From Chryseosolibacter sp964493505 (GTDB lineage Bacteria; Bacteroidota; Bacteroidia; Cytophagales; Cyclobacteriaceae), in the NCBI GenBank assembly GCA_964493505.1, contig CAZBNP010000016.1, positions 43,819 through 107,818 of the forward strand: a stretch of 64,000 nucleotides of DNA. Reading direction: 5' to 3'. Below the pieces are notes generated by a model. It was given only the letters and a program-made list of their open reading frames with translations, had not been told where the DNA came from and did not search any database. A program made the position numbers and the translations under genes. Shown here in pieces: positions 24,087-33,536 of this stretch. Within the stretch, counting starts at the first letter, position 1. Each line of letters starts with the position of its first letter.

Positions 24087-26711
24087 ATGGACTCTGGATC
24101 TGTAAGACGCATGTTTTTGAGGTTTTTCGAACAAAAAGGGCACATGATCGTCGGCTCCGCCCCGCTCGTTCTCAAGAATGACCCGACATTGCTGTTTACC
24201 AATTCCGGGATGGTGCAGTTTAAGGACAGCTTTCTGGGTAATTCCACGCCGAAAAGTACGCGTATCGCCGACACGCAAAAGTGTCTGCGGGTGAGTGGTA
24301 AGCACAATGACCTCGAAGAAGTGGGAATTGATACCTACCACCACACGATGTTCGAGATGCTGGGCAACTGGTCTTTCGGCGATTATTTCAAGAAAGAAGC
24401 TATCGCCTGGGCGTGGGAGTTGCTCACGGAAGAATACAAGCTCCCGAAAAACCGATTATATGTGACGGTCTTCGAAGGAGACCCGAAAGAAGATCTCGGT
24501 TTCGACGAAGAAGCTCATCAGTGTTGGCGGCTCATTTTGCCGGAAGACCGTATTCTCGGGGGGAACAAAAAAGATAACTTCTGGGAAATGGGTGACACCG
24601 GCCCCTGCGGCCCTTGTTCTGAAATCCACATAGACCTGCGTTCCGATGAAGAAGTCGCTAAGACGCCAGGCCGGGAGTTGGTTAACACCGGTCATCCGCA
24701 GGTTGTCGAGATATGGAACCTCGTGTTCATGGAATTCAATCGCAAGGCCGACGGTTCGCTGGAGAAGCTTCCGTCGCGCCACGTAGACACGGGGATGGGC
24801 TTCGAACGCCTTTGTATGGCGATACAGAAGAAAACTTCAAACTACGATACCGACGTGTTCACTCCGCTGCTGGATTTCATCAGCAAGGAATCGCGTATCG
24901 CGTATAGGGCAGCGGAGCAAACAGACGTCGCCATGCGTGTGATGGCTGACCACGTAAGGGCTGTGGGCTTTGCCATATCAGACGGTCAGCTTCCTTCCAA
25001 TACCGGTGCGGGTTATGTCATCCGCCGCATTTTGCGAAGAGCTGTCCGTTATGGATTTACGTTCCTGAATTTCAAAGAACCTTTTCTTTACAAGCTCGTG
25101 CTGGTTCTCGCCGAACAAATGCGCGAAGCCTTTCCCGAACTCGCGGCGCAGCAAGACTACGTCAGCAAGGTGATGTTTGAAGAGGAGACTTCGTTTTTGA
25201 GAACACTTGACAAAGGGCTGAAGCGAATCGACCTGATTCAGGCGGAACGTAAAGACAACACGATTTCGGGAGTACAAGCCTTCGAACTTTACGATACCTA
25301 CGGATTTCCCTTCGACCTCACATCCCTGATTGCGCGCGAGCGGGGTATCGCGGTCGATGAACCAGGGTTCCGGAAGGAAATGGAAAAACAGAAGTCGCGA
25401 TCCAAGGCCGATGCCGTCAAGGAGACCAGCGACTGGGTGCTGGTGGGAGACGACGAGAAGACTTCGTTTATCGGATATGATTTCCTCGTATCTCAGGTGC
25501 GCATTGTGAAATACAGGAAGATCAGGCAAAAGAACAAGGAGCTGTATCAGCTCGTGTTCGACAAAACACCATTCTACGCCGAGAGCGGTGGCCAGGTTGG
25601 CGACACGGGTTACATCTCCGGTGAAGGCGGAAAAGTCGGAATTCTCGATACAAAAAAGGAGAACGAGCTGATTATTCATCTCACCGAAAGTCTCCCGGTG
25701 CCGACCGATGGAACCTTCGAAGCGGTGGTCAATAGTTCGAAAAGAGTGGCGACCATGAGCAATCACTCGGCCACGCACCTTCTCCACGCCTCCCTGCGAC
25801 AGGTACTCGGCAAGCACGTCGAACAAAAAGGCTCGCTGGTCAACGCGGAGATCCTGCGTTTTGACTTCTCACATTTCGCCGCGATGACGCCGGAAGAAAT
25901 TATGGAAGTTGAAGATATCGTCAATGACAGGATACGCGCCAATATCGCGCTCGATGAAAAGCGAAACGTGCCCATTGAAGAAGCGAAATCGACGGGAGCG
26001 ATGGCATTGTTTGGCGAGAAATACGGCGACTTCGTCAGGGTAATTACGTTCGATCCCTATTTTTCGGTGGAGCTTTGCGGAGGAACACACGTGCCGGCGA
26101 CCGGAGCTATCGGGCTGTTCAGGATACTATCCGAAAGTTCTGTGGCGGCGGGGGTCAGGCGAATCGAGGCCCTGACCGGCAAGGCTGCTGAAAAACATAT
26201 ACGCTCGGAGGCAAAACTTCTCGACGAAGTAAGACACGTGCTGAAAAACCCGAAGGACGTAGTTACTTCACTGAAGAATCTCGCCGAGGAGAAGCATTTG
26301 CTGGAAAAGAAGATCGAAGGCCTGTACGGCGAAAGAGCGAATGAGATCCAGCATGAGCTGGCGCGGAAGGCGACAAGGGATAACGGGCATACGGTTATCA
26401 TTGAAAAAATCGCCGTTCCCAATGCCGACGTAGTGAAGAACATTGCGTACGCCTTGCGGAATCAGTTCGACGATCTCATACTGGTGCTCGCCGCCGACGT
26501 CGACGGCAAGCCGCAGGTCACCGTGATGATCGGGGAGAAGCTGGTGCCGTCAAAGGAATTTCACGCTGGCAACATGGTGAAAGAACTCGCCCGCGAGATC
26601 GAAGGGGGCGGAGGGGGACAACCTTTTTACGCGACCGCGGGCGGTAAGAAGCTCAACGGCCTTAGCGAAGTACTGGCCCGTGCGAAGAAAATGATTGCTC
26701 ACAACGAATGA
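24087..26711 (+). CDS. alaS: Alanine--tRNA ligase
   Basis: The 874-residue class II synthetase charges tRNA-Ala. The catalytic domain shows FFEQKGHMIVGSAPLVL, FTNSGMVQFKDSFLG, GNWSFGDYFKKEAIAW and NTGAGYVIRRILRRAVRYG; the editing domain has NHSATHLLHASLRQVLG (HxxxH) and the zinc cysteine in ELCGGTHVPATG; the C-terminal C-Ala domain ends GGGGGQPFYATAGGKK. Length and order are normal. The ATG at 24087 follows a 170-bp gap. The stop overlaps an in-frame ATG of the next gene (ATGATGA), so alaS and gatB are probably co-transcribed. Confidence 0.98.
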   Translation: MDSGSVRRMFLRFFEQKGHMIVGSAPLVLKNDPTLLFTNSGMVQFKDSFLGNSTPKSTRIADTQKCLRVSGKHNDLEEVGIDTYHHTMFEMLGNWSFGDYFKKEAIAWAWELLTEEYKLPKNRLYVTVFEGDPKEDLGFDEEAHQCWRLILPEDRILGGNKKDNFWEMGDTGPCGPCSEIHIDLRSDEEVAKTPGRELVNTGHPQVVEIWNLVFMEFNRKADGSLEKLPSRHVDTGMGFERLCMAIQKKTSNYDTDVFTPLLDFISKESRIAYRAAEQTDVAMRVMADHVRAVGFAISDGQLPSNTGAGYVIRRILRRAVRYGFTFLNFKEPFLYKLVLVLAEQMREAFPELAAQQDYVSKVMFEEETSFLRTLDKGLKRIDLIQAERKDNTISGVQAFELYDTYGFPFDLTSLIARERGIAVDEPGFRKEMEKQKSRSKADAVKETSDWVLVGDDEKTSFIGYDFLVSQVRIVKYRKIRQKNKELYQLVFDKTPFYAESGGQVGDTGYISGEGGKVGILDTKKENELIIHLTESLPVPTDGTFEAVVNSSKRVATMSNHSATHLLHASLRQVLGKHVEQKGSLVNAEILRFDFSHFAAMTPEEIMEVEDIVNDRIRANIALDEKRNVPIEEAKSTGAMALFGEKYGDFVRVITFDPYFSVELCGGTHVPATGAIGLFRILSESSVAAGVRRIEALTGKAAEKHIRSEAKLLDEVRHVLKNPKDVVTSLKNLAEEKHLLEKKIEGLYGERANEIQHELARKATRDNGHTVIIEKIAVPNADVVKNIAYALRNQFDDLILVLAADVDGKPQVTVMIGEKLVPSKEFHAGNMVKELAREIEGGGGGQPFYATAGGKKLNGLSEVLARAKKMIAHNE

Positions 26712-26755
26712 TGAGGGAACAGCCTGCCCCCGGGGGGGTTGTTGTAACCATACCT

Positions 26756-28219
26756 ATGAATCCAACTGTACGAAATAAATACACCGCCGTTATCGGCCTC
26801 GAAGTGCACGCGCAACTTCTGACGAAAAGCAAGATCTTCTGCGCCGATGAGTCGACTTACGGGCGCGATCCCAACACCACGGTGAGCGCTATCTCACTGG
26901 GCCATCCCGGAACGCTTCCGAAGCTGAACCGGAAAGCCGTTGAGTACGCAATAAGGATGGGATTGGCGTGCGACTGCGAGGTCAGTCGGTTCAGCATCTT
27001 CGACCGGAAAAACTACTTCTACCCCGACCTTCCGAAGGGTTATCAGATCACCCAGGACCGGACTCCGATCTGTAAAGGAGGACGTGTCACCATACGGACA
27101 AAGTCGGGCGAGAGCGATGTCGTGCTGAACAGAATTCACATGGAAGAGGATGCGGGGAAGTCTATTCACTTTCCTCATGAAAGCGATACACTGGTCGATC
27201 TCAATCGTGCAGGCGTACCATTGATCGAGATCGTCACCGAACCGTGCCTGCGATCGTCGGAAGAAGCCCACGCCTTGCTTACCGAGATAAGAAAGCTCGT
27301 GCGCTATCTCGGTATTTGTGATGGCAATATGGAAGAAGGATCGCTGAGATGCGATGCTAACGTATCGGTCATGCTGAACGACGCCACTGAGTATGGACGT
27401 AAAGTGGAGGTGAAGAACATGAACTCCTTCCGAAACGTGCAGCGCGCGATCGATCACGAGATCGAAAGACAAATTGGCGAGATCGAAAACGGAAACACTA
27501 TTTTGTCGGAGACCCGGACATTCGACGCGAACTCGGGAAAGACTTCCGGTATGCGCACGAAGGAGGAACTGAACGATTACCGATACTTTCCCGATCCTGA
27601 TCTTAGTCCCATGACCGTTTCCGATGAGTGGCTGGAGAGCATCCGCGCTTCGATGCCGGCTTTACCGGGAGAACTATACCGTCGGTTTTTAGACCGGTAT
27701 GGTCTGCCGGAGTACGATGCGCATGTGCTTACCGACTCCAGTGATATCGCCCTTTACTTTGAAGCGGTATGCGGACACACCGGCCACTTCAAGGCAGCGT
27801 CAAACTGGGTAATGGGTCCCGTCAAATCTCACCTGAACGAACTCAACGCCAGTGCGTTGGATTTCCCTTTGCCGGCGGAGAAACTTGCGGAGCTGATCGG
27901 CCTCGTCGATTCGGGCAAGGTGAGCTATACCGTAGCGTCGCAGAAACTCTTTCCCGAATTGCTGAAGGATTCGAGTACCCCTGTCCTGGAACTGGCGCAG
28001 CGGCTGAATCTCCTTCAGGAGAGTGACCAGGGATCGATCATCCCGATCATTGATGAGGTGATCAGGGAATTTCCTTTGAAGGTTGAGGAGTATAAAAGCG
28101 GGAAGAAGGGTATTATTGCCATGTTTATGGGGGAGGTGATGAAGCGCAGCAAGGGCAAGGCCGATCCGAAGGTTGCCAGCGCTTTACTGGCTGAAAAGCT
28201 GAAGGCACTGGGAAAGTAG
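26756..28219 (+). CDS. gatB: Asp-tRNA(Asn)/Glu-tRNA(Gln) amidotransferase subunit B
   Basis: The 487-residue subunit of GatCAB activates misacylated tRNAs for amidation. Visible are YTAVIGLEVHAQLLTKSKIF, YFYPDLPKGYQITQ, RIHMEEDAGKSIH, DLNRAGVPLIEIVTEP, CDANVSV and the C-terminal YqeY-like domain (GKVSYTVASQKLFPELL, about 387-403; FMGEVMKRSKGKADP). Start MNPTVRNKYTAVIGL fits the family. An ATG at 26708 overlaps the alaS stop in frame and adds 16 unusual residues (Pro/Gly/Val), so it may also be used. GatA and GatC are not in the window. Confidence 0.97.
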   Translation: MNPTVRNKYTAVIGLEVHAQLLTKSKIFCADESTYGRDPNTTVSAISLGHPGTLPKLNRKAVEYAIRMGLACDCEVSRFSIFDRKNYFYPDLPKGYQITQDRTPICKGGRVTIRTKSGESDVVLNRIHMEEDAGKSIHFPHESDTLVDLNRAGVPLIEIVTEPCLRSSEEAHALLTEIRKLVRYLGICDGNMEEGSLRCDANVSVMLNDATEYGRKVEVKNMNSFRNVQRAIDHEIERQIGEIENGNTILSETRTFDANSGKTSGMRTKEELNDYRYFPDPDLSPMTVSDEWLESIRASMPALPGELYRRFLDRYGLPEYDAHVLTDSSDIALYFEAVCGHTGHFKAASNWVMGPVKSHLNELNASALDFPLPAEKLAELIGLVDSGKVSYTVASQKLFPELLKDSSTPVLELAQRLNLLQESDQGSIIPIIDEVIREFPLKVEEYKSGKKGIIAMFMGEVMKRSKGKADPKVASALLAEKLKALGK

Positions 28220-28337
28220 CTGAAAAGAACGCCGATATCGGGAACTTGTAGCGTGAGGGTGACATTATATTTCTGAATTTGCCGTTATAGAATCGGCAAT
28301 GACCGTCACTGAGTATCTGTAAAAAGACGACGACCTT

Positions 28338-29519
28338 ATGAAAGATCAAAGAATGAATAACGCCCAAAACTGGCCCCTGCGGTTGAAAGTATGCAGCCTC
28401 GTGTTAGTCGCGCTGGCTATGTCGTGTTCATCCAACGGCAAAGAAGAAGAGACGGCGCAGGAAAGCGATGGAAGCTGGTTTGTATCGGTCAGCGGGAAAG
28501 TCGGGCACCCTCAGGCAGGTCAGATTTTGATCGAGCAAATGGGCGAGGGCGGATCGAGGGATACGATTCAACTCAAAAGCGATTACACCTACACGACGAA
28601 GGTGAAGATGACCGAGCCTGGATACTACCGGCTGAATTTTTACAACCGGCAGATGATCGTGGTGATCCTGGACAGGAGCGACATTGAAGTAAACGTTGAC
28701 GGCAATAGTCAGCAGGGTTTCGCGGAGATCAACGGGTCGCCTGATATCGAACTGATCGAGCGTGTCAAGAAGCTTCAGGAAGAGGTTAACACCGATCCCG
28801 CTATTGTCGAGCTAAACGAAAAATTTACCGCGGCGGCGCAACGCCGTGATGAGAAGACCATGCAGAGTCTGCAGGGGGAGTACATGCGGCACGTGAAGAA
28901 AACGAACGATGTAGTGGCGGAGCTGCTGGTTGAGAAATCGCCCAGTCTTGCGGTGATTAATCTCCTGCAGTCGAACGTACTCGATCGCGACCATTACTTC
29001 GATGTTTACCTGAAAGTTGCTGAAAAGCTTAAAGCCGAATGGCCGGACTACCGACTCTCAGAGGAGTTTATCAGCTATGTTGACACCATGAAGAAGCTCG
29101 CGATAGGTCAGCCGGCGCCGGAGATCTCGTTGCCGGACCCGGAAGGCAACGTGGTTCCCTTGTCGTCGATGAAAGGGCAATACGTACTTGTCGACTTCTG
29201 GGCGAAGTGGTGTGGCCCCTGCCGCCAGGAGAACCCAAACGTTGTTGCCGCTTACCAGAAATACAAAGACAAAGGGTTTACGGTCTATGGTGTATCGCTC
29301 GACCGAAGTCGGGAGGACTGGCTGCAAGCGATCAAACAGGATAGACTCACCTGGACACATGTTTCCGATCTGAAATACTGGCAATCGGAAGCAGCGAAGA
29401 CCTACAATATTACCGGTATTCCTTTCTCGTTGTTGCTCGACCCTAACGGCGTCATCATCGCGAAGAACCTGAGAGGCCCCGCGCTTCATGAGAAGCTGGA
29501 AGAGGTGCTTGGAGAGTGA
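28338..29519 (+). CDS. TlpA-like thioredoxin lipoprotein with DUF4369 domain
   Basis: The 393-residue protein has a lipoprotein signal with lipobox LAMSC (about 30-34), an N-terminal DUF4369-like beta domain (VSGKVGHPQAGQILIEQM; GYYRLNFYNRQMIVVI), a helical middle and a C-terminal AhpC/TSA-thioredoxin domain with FWAKWCGPCRQENP (CXXC at about 291-294) and cis-Pro GIPFSLLLDP. It is probably a periplasmic thiol reductase anchored in a membrane. The middle helices match the Bacteroidota TlpA/ResA-type layout. Redox partner is unknown. It follows gatB by 118 bp of non-coding sequence. Confidence 0.92.
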   Translation: MKDQRMNNAQNWPLRLKVCSLVLVALAMSCSSNGKEEETAQESDGSWFVSVSGKVGHPQAGQILIEQMGEGGSRDTIQLKSDYTYTTKVKMTEPGYYRLNFYNRQMIVVILDRSDIEVNVDGNSQQGFAEINGSPDIELIERVKKLQEEVNTDPAIVELNEKFTAAAQRRDEKTMQSLQGEYMRHVKKTNDVVAELLVEKSPSLAVINLLQSNVLDRDHYFDVYLKVAEKLKAEWPDYRLSEEFISYVDTMKKLAIGQPAPEISLPDPEGNVVPLSSMKGQYVLVDFWAKWCGPCRQENPNVVAAYQKYKDKGFTVYGVSLDRSREDWLQAIKQDRLTWTHVSDLKYWQSEAAKTYNITGIPFSLLLDPNGVIIAKNLRGPALHEKLEEVLGE

Positions 29520-29537
29520 GGACGTGAGTCCTGAACG

Positions 29538-29600
29538 CTACAGGAGGCCAGTAGTTCTGTCCGCGTTCGTGCTAGAGACCGGAAACTCCTGCGGAGTTTG
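29538..29600 (+). repeat. Dispersed intergenic repeat, copy 1
   Basis: This segment follows the TlpA-like gene by 18 bp. It contains the 11-mer CTACAGGAGGC (29538-29548) and a 30-base block (29569-29598) with the palindrome ACTCCTGCGGAGT; that block matches 25 of 30 bases of the minus-strand block at 53673-53702, and the 11-mer recurs exactly at 53738-53748. The spacer between the two parts is 20 bases here and 35 there. No coding sense was found. It looks like a small mobile or REP-like element. Confidence 0.6.
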
Positions 29601-29725
29601 GATCACAATGGATCACTCGTTACCCGATTACAGATACACGGTCATTAATCATAAGGGGTATTGGATTTTTTTTGCGTGATCGTGAGTGGGGTCCTGCTGC
29701 TGAACGAATTCTCACCACTCACGCT

Positions 29726-30403
29726 TCACATGCTCTCTGTAAAACAATACGCGATAATATTCGCGCCCATTCTCAGTGCTTGCTGGCGTTTTTCCTCGGG
29801 GTCGTTGTGAATGCGTTGGTCTTCCCAGCCGTTGCCGAGGTCGGATTCATAGGAATAGTAAACCACCAGCCGCCCTTCATAGAGAAGCCCCAATCCCTCC
29901 GCGGGTTTGGCGTCGTGTTCATGGATCTTTGGTGTCCCTGTAGGGAAGTTGAATTTCTGATGATAGATCGGGTGGTCGAACGGGATCAGCACGAGCTCAA
30001 GTTCGGGGAAGACCTTCTTTAGTTCTATCCGGATGAATTTGTCGAGGCCATAGTTATCGTCGATGTGCAGGAATCCGCCGCCGATGAGATACTTCCTGAG
30101 ATTGGCAGCCTCCGTGTCGGTGAAGACGACGTTGCCGTGCCCGGTCATGTAGACGTACGGGTACAGGAAAATGTCGGAGCTGCCCACCTCGACGACATCT
30201 TCTTCCGGATGAATATTCATGCCGAGTTCCTGATTGCAAAAAGCGACCAGGTTGGGAAGGGCCGTTTTGTTGGCATACCAATCACCGCCGCCGCCGTATT
30301 TCAGCTTCGCAATACGGATCTGATTTTGCGCGTTCGAAGTTGAGCTCGCCGCAAAAGTGAAAATGAAGAGTAGAGATATAAGACGGGTGACTTTCATAGG
30401 CAT
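29726..30403 (-). CDS. DUF4159 domain secreted protein
   Basis: The 225-residue protein has a signal peptide (VTRLISLLFIFTFAASSTSNAQ) and a DUF4159 domain: RIAKLKYGGGGDWYANKT, MNIHPEEDVVEV, FLYPYVYMTGHGNVVF, LIGGGFLHIDDNYGLDKF and FDHPIYHQKFNFP. The domain has a glutamine amidotransferase-like fold in related proteins. No catalytic motif can be named. ATG at 30403 or 30397 is preferred over the 30460 start because the signal sequence begins there. It is divergent from thyA, with TATATTGC just upstream as a possible -7 box. Confidence 0.9.
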   Translation of the reverse strand: MPMKVTRLISLLFIFTFAASSTSNAQNQIRIAKLKYGGGGDWYANKTALPNLVAFCNQELGMNIHPEEDVVEVGSSDIFLYPYVYMTGHGNVVFTDTEAANLRKYLIGGGFLHIDDNYGLDKFIRIELKKVFPELELVLIPFDHPIYHQKFNFPTGTPKIHEHDAKPAEGLGLLYEGRLVVYYSYESDLGNGWEDQRIHNDPEEKRQQALRMGANIIAYCFTESM

Positions 30404-30491
30404 TGCAATATAAGGAAAAACGTGTGTGGTGAACCGTGCGTGCTGTCCGGCGGGATTCATATTGTTGCTTACCGGCCCTCCCGTTTTTCGC

Positions 30492-30499
30492 TATATTTG
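30492..30499 (+). promoter_or_regulatory. Promoter -7 box (TATATTTG) for thyA
   Basis: An exact TAnnTTTG match 18 bases upstream of the thyA ATG. A TTGTTG lies roughly 24-28 bases upstream as a possible -33 element. Confidence 0.5.
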
Positions 30500-30517
30500 C
30501 ACCACAAACAACCACAC

Positions 30518-31312
30518 ATGAAACAGTACCTTGATCTCATGAAGGATATCCTGGATAACGGATCCAGAAAGACGGACAGAACCGGAACTGGCACTTTGTC
30601 CGTATTTGGGCGCCAGCTGAGATTTGATCTCGCTGTGGGCTTTCCATTGGTGACAACGAAGCGGCTTCATCTGCGCTCCATTATTTACGAGCTGCTCTGG
30701 TTTCTGAGGGGCGACACGAATATTCAGTATCTCAAAGAAAACGGCGTGTCTATCTGGGATGAATGGGCGGATGAGAACGGTGAGTTGGGCCCCGTCTACG
30801 GGCAGCAGTGGAGAAGCTGGCCGGCTCCGGATGGCCGGTCGATCGACCAAATCTCCCAGGTGATCAGGCAGATCAAAGAGAAGCCGGATTCGCGCAGGCA
30901 TATTGTGAGTGCGTGGAACCCCGCGGAAGTTGATAAGATGGCGTTGCCGCCATGCCACGCGATGTTTCAGTTTTATGTCGCCGACGGAAAGTTGTCGTGC
31001 CAGCTCTACCAGCGCAGCGCCGATTACTTCCTCGGCGTTCCGTTTAATATTGCTTCGTACGCGCTGCTCACCTACATGTTCGCGCAGCAATGCGATCTCC
31101 AGCCGGGAGAGTTTGTATGGACGGGTGGCGATGTCCATTTATACACCAACCACCTCGAACAGGCGAATCTTCAGCTGAGTCGCACACCCTATCCGTTGCC
31201 TTCCCTGACTATCAAGCGAAACCCTGATACCATCTTTGACTATACCTTCGGCGACTTCGAGTTTCTCAACTACGAATTTCACCCATCAATAAAGGCTCCG
31301 ATAGCCGTTTGA
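30518..31312 (+). CDS. thyA: Thymidylate synthase
   Basis: The 264-residue enzyme methylates dUMP to dTMP with methylenetetrahydrofolate. All hallmark segments are seen: DRTGTGTLSVFGRQLRFDL (about 20-38), ELLWFLRGDTNI, WDEWADENGELGPVYGQQWR, the catalytic Cys146 in ALPPCHAMFQFYV (same number as E. coli), SCQLYQRSADYFLGVPFNI and GDVHLYTNHLEQ. ATG at 30518 is preferred over an in-frame start 96 bases upstream because the conserved MKQYLDLMKDIL begins here. The usual folA neighbour is absent; the next gene is sdaAB. Confidence 0.98.
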   Translation: MKQYLDLMKDILDNGSRKTDRTGTGTLSVFGRQLRFDLAVGFPLVTTKRLHLRSIIYELLWFLRGDTNIQYLKENGVSIWDEWADENGELGPVYGQQWRSWPAPDGRSIDQISQVIRQIKEKPDSRRHIVSAWNPAEVDKMALPPCHAMFQFYVADGKLSCQLYQRSADYFLGVPFNIASYALLTYMFAQQCDLQPGEFVWTGGDVHLYTNHLEQANLQLSRTPYPLPSLTIKRNPDTIFDYTFGDFEFLNYEFHPSIKAPIAV

Positions 31313-31347
31313 GGGTACGATTCCGTAGAAATTTGTGCCTATTTGTG

Positions 31348-31355
31348 TAGTTTTG
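31348..31355 (+). promoter_or_regulatory. Promoter -7 box (TAGTTTTG) upstream of sdaAB
   Basis: An exact TAnnTTTG match 36 bases upstream of the sdaAB ATG. TTTG elements at 31332-31335 are too close to be ideal -33 boxes. Confidence 0.35.
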
Positions 31356-31391
31356 ACATCTTTTTGTCTACAGTTTGCGTATTGATTCAAG

Positions 31392-32069
31392 ATGGCTGAA
31401 AAAAGCAGTGTTTTTGATATGATCGGTCCGGTAATGATAGGGCCTTCCAGTTCACATACAGCCGGGGTTGTGAGAATAGGGCGGGTTGCCCGCAGGCTGC
31501 TTGAGGGCCAGCCCGACCACGCGGAGATTGTATTTTACAATTCTTTTGCGAGAACGTATGAGGGGCATGGAAGTGACCGGGCTATTATCGCGGGGCTTTT
31601 GGATTTTAAGACCGACGACAAAAGGATCAAGGAAGCCCTGGCAATCGCTCCGGAAGCGGGGCTGCGTTACACATTCAAGTCTGTAGGGAGCGCTTCAACA
31701 CTTCACCCCAACACCATCCGGCTGAATCTGCAAAAAGGTGATCGTGCTGTCGACCTGCTCGGTGAGAGCAGGGGCGGGGGGTTGATCAATATCGCGGAGG
31801 TTAACGGATTCAAAGCCAGTATCAGCGCCAGCCTTCACACGCTGGTGATCTCGGCGAAAGATGTCAAGGGTAGTATCGCGTTTATTTCCGATGTACTGGC
31901 GCACGATGATTGTAATATCGCGACGATGTCTGTTTCCCGGAAAGGCCGGAACGATGTAGCCGGCCTGGTAATTGAAATGGATTCAGGTCTCCGGCCATTG
32001 ACACTGGATTATTTACGCAGTCTTACCTGGATCCAGGAAGTTATATATATCCCCGACATAGATCGCTAA
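31392..32069 (+). CDS. sdaAB: L-serine dehydratase, iron-sulfur beta subunit
   Basis: The 225-residue protein is the beta subunit of the split 4Fe-4S serine dehydratase, which converts L-serine to pyruvate and ammonia. The N-terminus SVFDMIGPVMIGPSSSHTAG (about 6-25) is diagnostic, followed by ARTYEGHGSDRAIIAGLLDF and a C-terminal ACT-like region (about 148-220) beginning LHTLVISAKDVKGSIAFISD. The alpha subunit, which holds most of the cluster cysteines, is not in the window. It is followed by tolC with a 2-bp gap. Confidence 0.93.
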   Translation: MAEKSSVFDMIGPVMIGPSSSHTAGVVRIGRVARRLLEGQPDHAEIVFYNSFARTYEGHGSDRAIIAGLLDFKTDDKRIKEALAIAPEAGLRYTFKSVGSASTLHPNTIRLNLQKGDRAVDLLGESRGGGLINIAEVNGFKASISASLHTLVISAKDVKGSIAFISDVLAHDDCNIATMSVSRKGRNDVAGLVIEMDSGLRPLTLDYLRSLTWIQEVIYIPDIDR

Positions 32070-32071
32070 GA

Positions 32072-33523
32072 ATGAAACCAAAAACCCTTCTGATTTTTTT
32101 TCTGATAGTAAGTGTTCGGTCCGTGTGGGGTCAGCAGGCTGACTCGATCTCCACGAGATCGGAGTGGACGCTACAGCAATGTGTGAAGTACGCGCTGGCG
32201 CACAACCTCGACATCAGGCGTAGTGAGCTTTCACTGGAGTTGAGCGAGCTCGACAAACGACAGGCGAAACTGTCTCTGCTGCCCTCCGCCAACGCCTCGG
32301 CGTCGTACGGTCTGAACTGGGGTCGCGGTATAGACCCCGTAACCAATCAGTTTGTTCCATCGCAACGTGTTGGCTACACACAATTGGGCGCGAGCAGCGA
32401 TGTGGATCTCTTCAACGGGCTGCGCCTGCGGAATACCATTCGCCAGACAAAAGCCGCGTTCGAGGCATCTGAAGAAGACCTCGACAAAACCCGGAATGAC
32501 GTTACACTCAACGTTATATCCCTTTTTGTGAACGTAGTGTTCAACCAGGAACTGCTGGCTAACGCGCAGTCACAACTTTCGTCGAGTAAGCAGCAGCTGG
32601 AGAGGACACAGAAGCTCGTCGCCGCCGGCGCCCTTGCGAAATCGGAAGAGCTGAATCTCGACGCCCAGGTAGCTACTAATGAGTTGAATGTGATCAACCA
32701 GGAGAATGCGCTGGCGCTTTCGCAGCTGCAGCTTCAACAGGCCCTGCAAATTCCCGCGACCGACAACTTTAGTGTCGAGACTCCGGAGATTACCACCGAG
32801 GATCTGGTGCTTAGCCAGACACGCGATGAAATATTCAGAATTGCCATGGGGACCATGCCGGAGATCAGGAGCGCAAAGCTCAGGATCGAAAGTTCATACT
32901 ACGGCGTAAAGGCCGCGCGCGGAAATCTGTATCCTCAACTCAGCCTCAGCGGCTCCATCAACAGCAACTATTCGAGCTCGTCTGCCAGGCGATTGGTACC
33001 GGACGGCGGTTTTGAAGAGTTCGACACCGGATACTTCGTGCAAGGCACAAATCAACCGGTGTACGGCAGAGTACCCACAGGATCGTATCGCGAGATCTAT
33101 GGGTTCAATGATCAGCTCAAGGACAACCTGTACAAATCCATAAGTTTCCGGTTACTGATTCCGATCTTTAATCGATTTTCGGCGCGTACCGCGTTGCAAC
33201 GCGCCATGATCAGCGATGAGCAGGCGAGGATCAATGCGAGAGAGGTCGAGAATGTGCTCAGGCAAAACGTTGAGACTTCCTACAACAACGCCATCGCAGC
33301 ATCCAAGTCTTACAACTCGTCGCTGCGGCAGGTCAGCGCGCGCGAAGAAGCCTACCGAATGGTTGAGCAGCGCTACAATATTGGCGCGGCAAACTATGTT
33401 GAGTACCAGGTAGCGGAAAACGATCTCTTTCAGGCTCTCAGCGATCTCAGCAGGGCCAAATATGAATTCATTTTCAGAAAAAAGGTCCTGGATTTTTACA
33501 TGGGCAATCCTCTTGGTTTTTAA
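32072..33523 (+). CDS. TolC family outer-membrane channel protein
   Basis: The 483-residue protein has a signal peptide (about 1-20, ending VWGQ) and the TolC pattern: WTLQQCVKYALAHNLDIRRSEL, YGLNWGRGIDPVTNQFV typical of Bacteroidota, two long coiled-coil halves, and the second-half FRLLIPIFNRFSARTALQRA and YRMVEQRYNIGAANYVEY. It forms a trimeric channel for tripartite export. The membrane-fusion gene follows after 13 bp. Only 2 bp separate it from sdaAB, so co-transcription with it is possible but functionally unrelated. Confidence 0.95.
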   Translation: MKPKTLLIFFLIVSVRSVWGQQADSISTRSEWTLQQCVKYALAHNLDIRRSELSLELSELDKRQAKLSLLPSANASASYGLNWGRGIDPVTNQFVPSQRVGYTQLGASSDVDLFNGLRLRNTIRQTKAAFEASEEDLDKTRNDVTLNVISLFVNVVFNQELLANAQSQLSSSKQQLERTQKLVAAGALAKSEELNLDAQVATNELNVINQENALALSQLQLQQALQIPATDNFSVETPEITTEDLVLSQTRDEIFRIAMGTMPEIRSAKLRIESSYYGVKAARGNLYPQLSLSGSINSNYSSSSARRLVPDGGFEEFDTGYFVQGTNQPVYGRVPTGSYREIYGFNDQLKDNLYKSISFRLLIPIFNRFSARTALQRAMISDEQARINAREVENVLRQNVETSYNNAIAASKSYNSSLRQVSAREEAYRMVEQRYNIGAANYVEYQVAENDLFQALSDLSRAKYEFIFRKKVLDFYMGNPLGF

Positions 33524-33536
33524 TACTCCACAATCA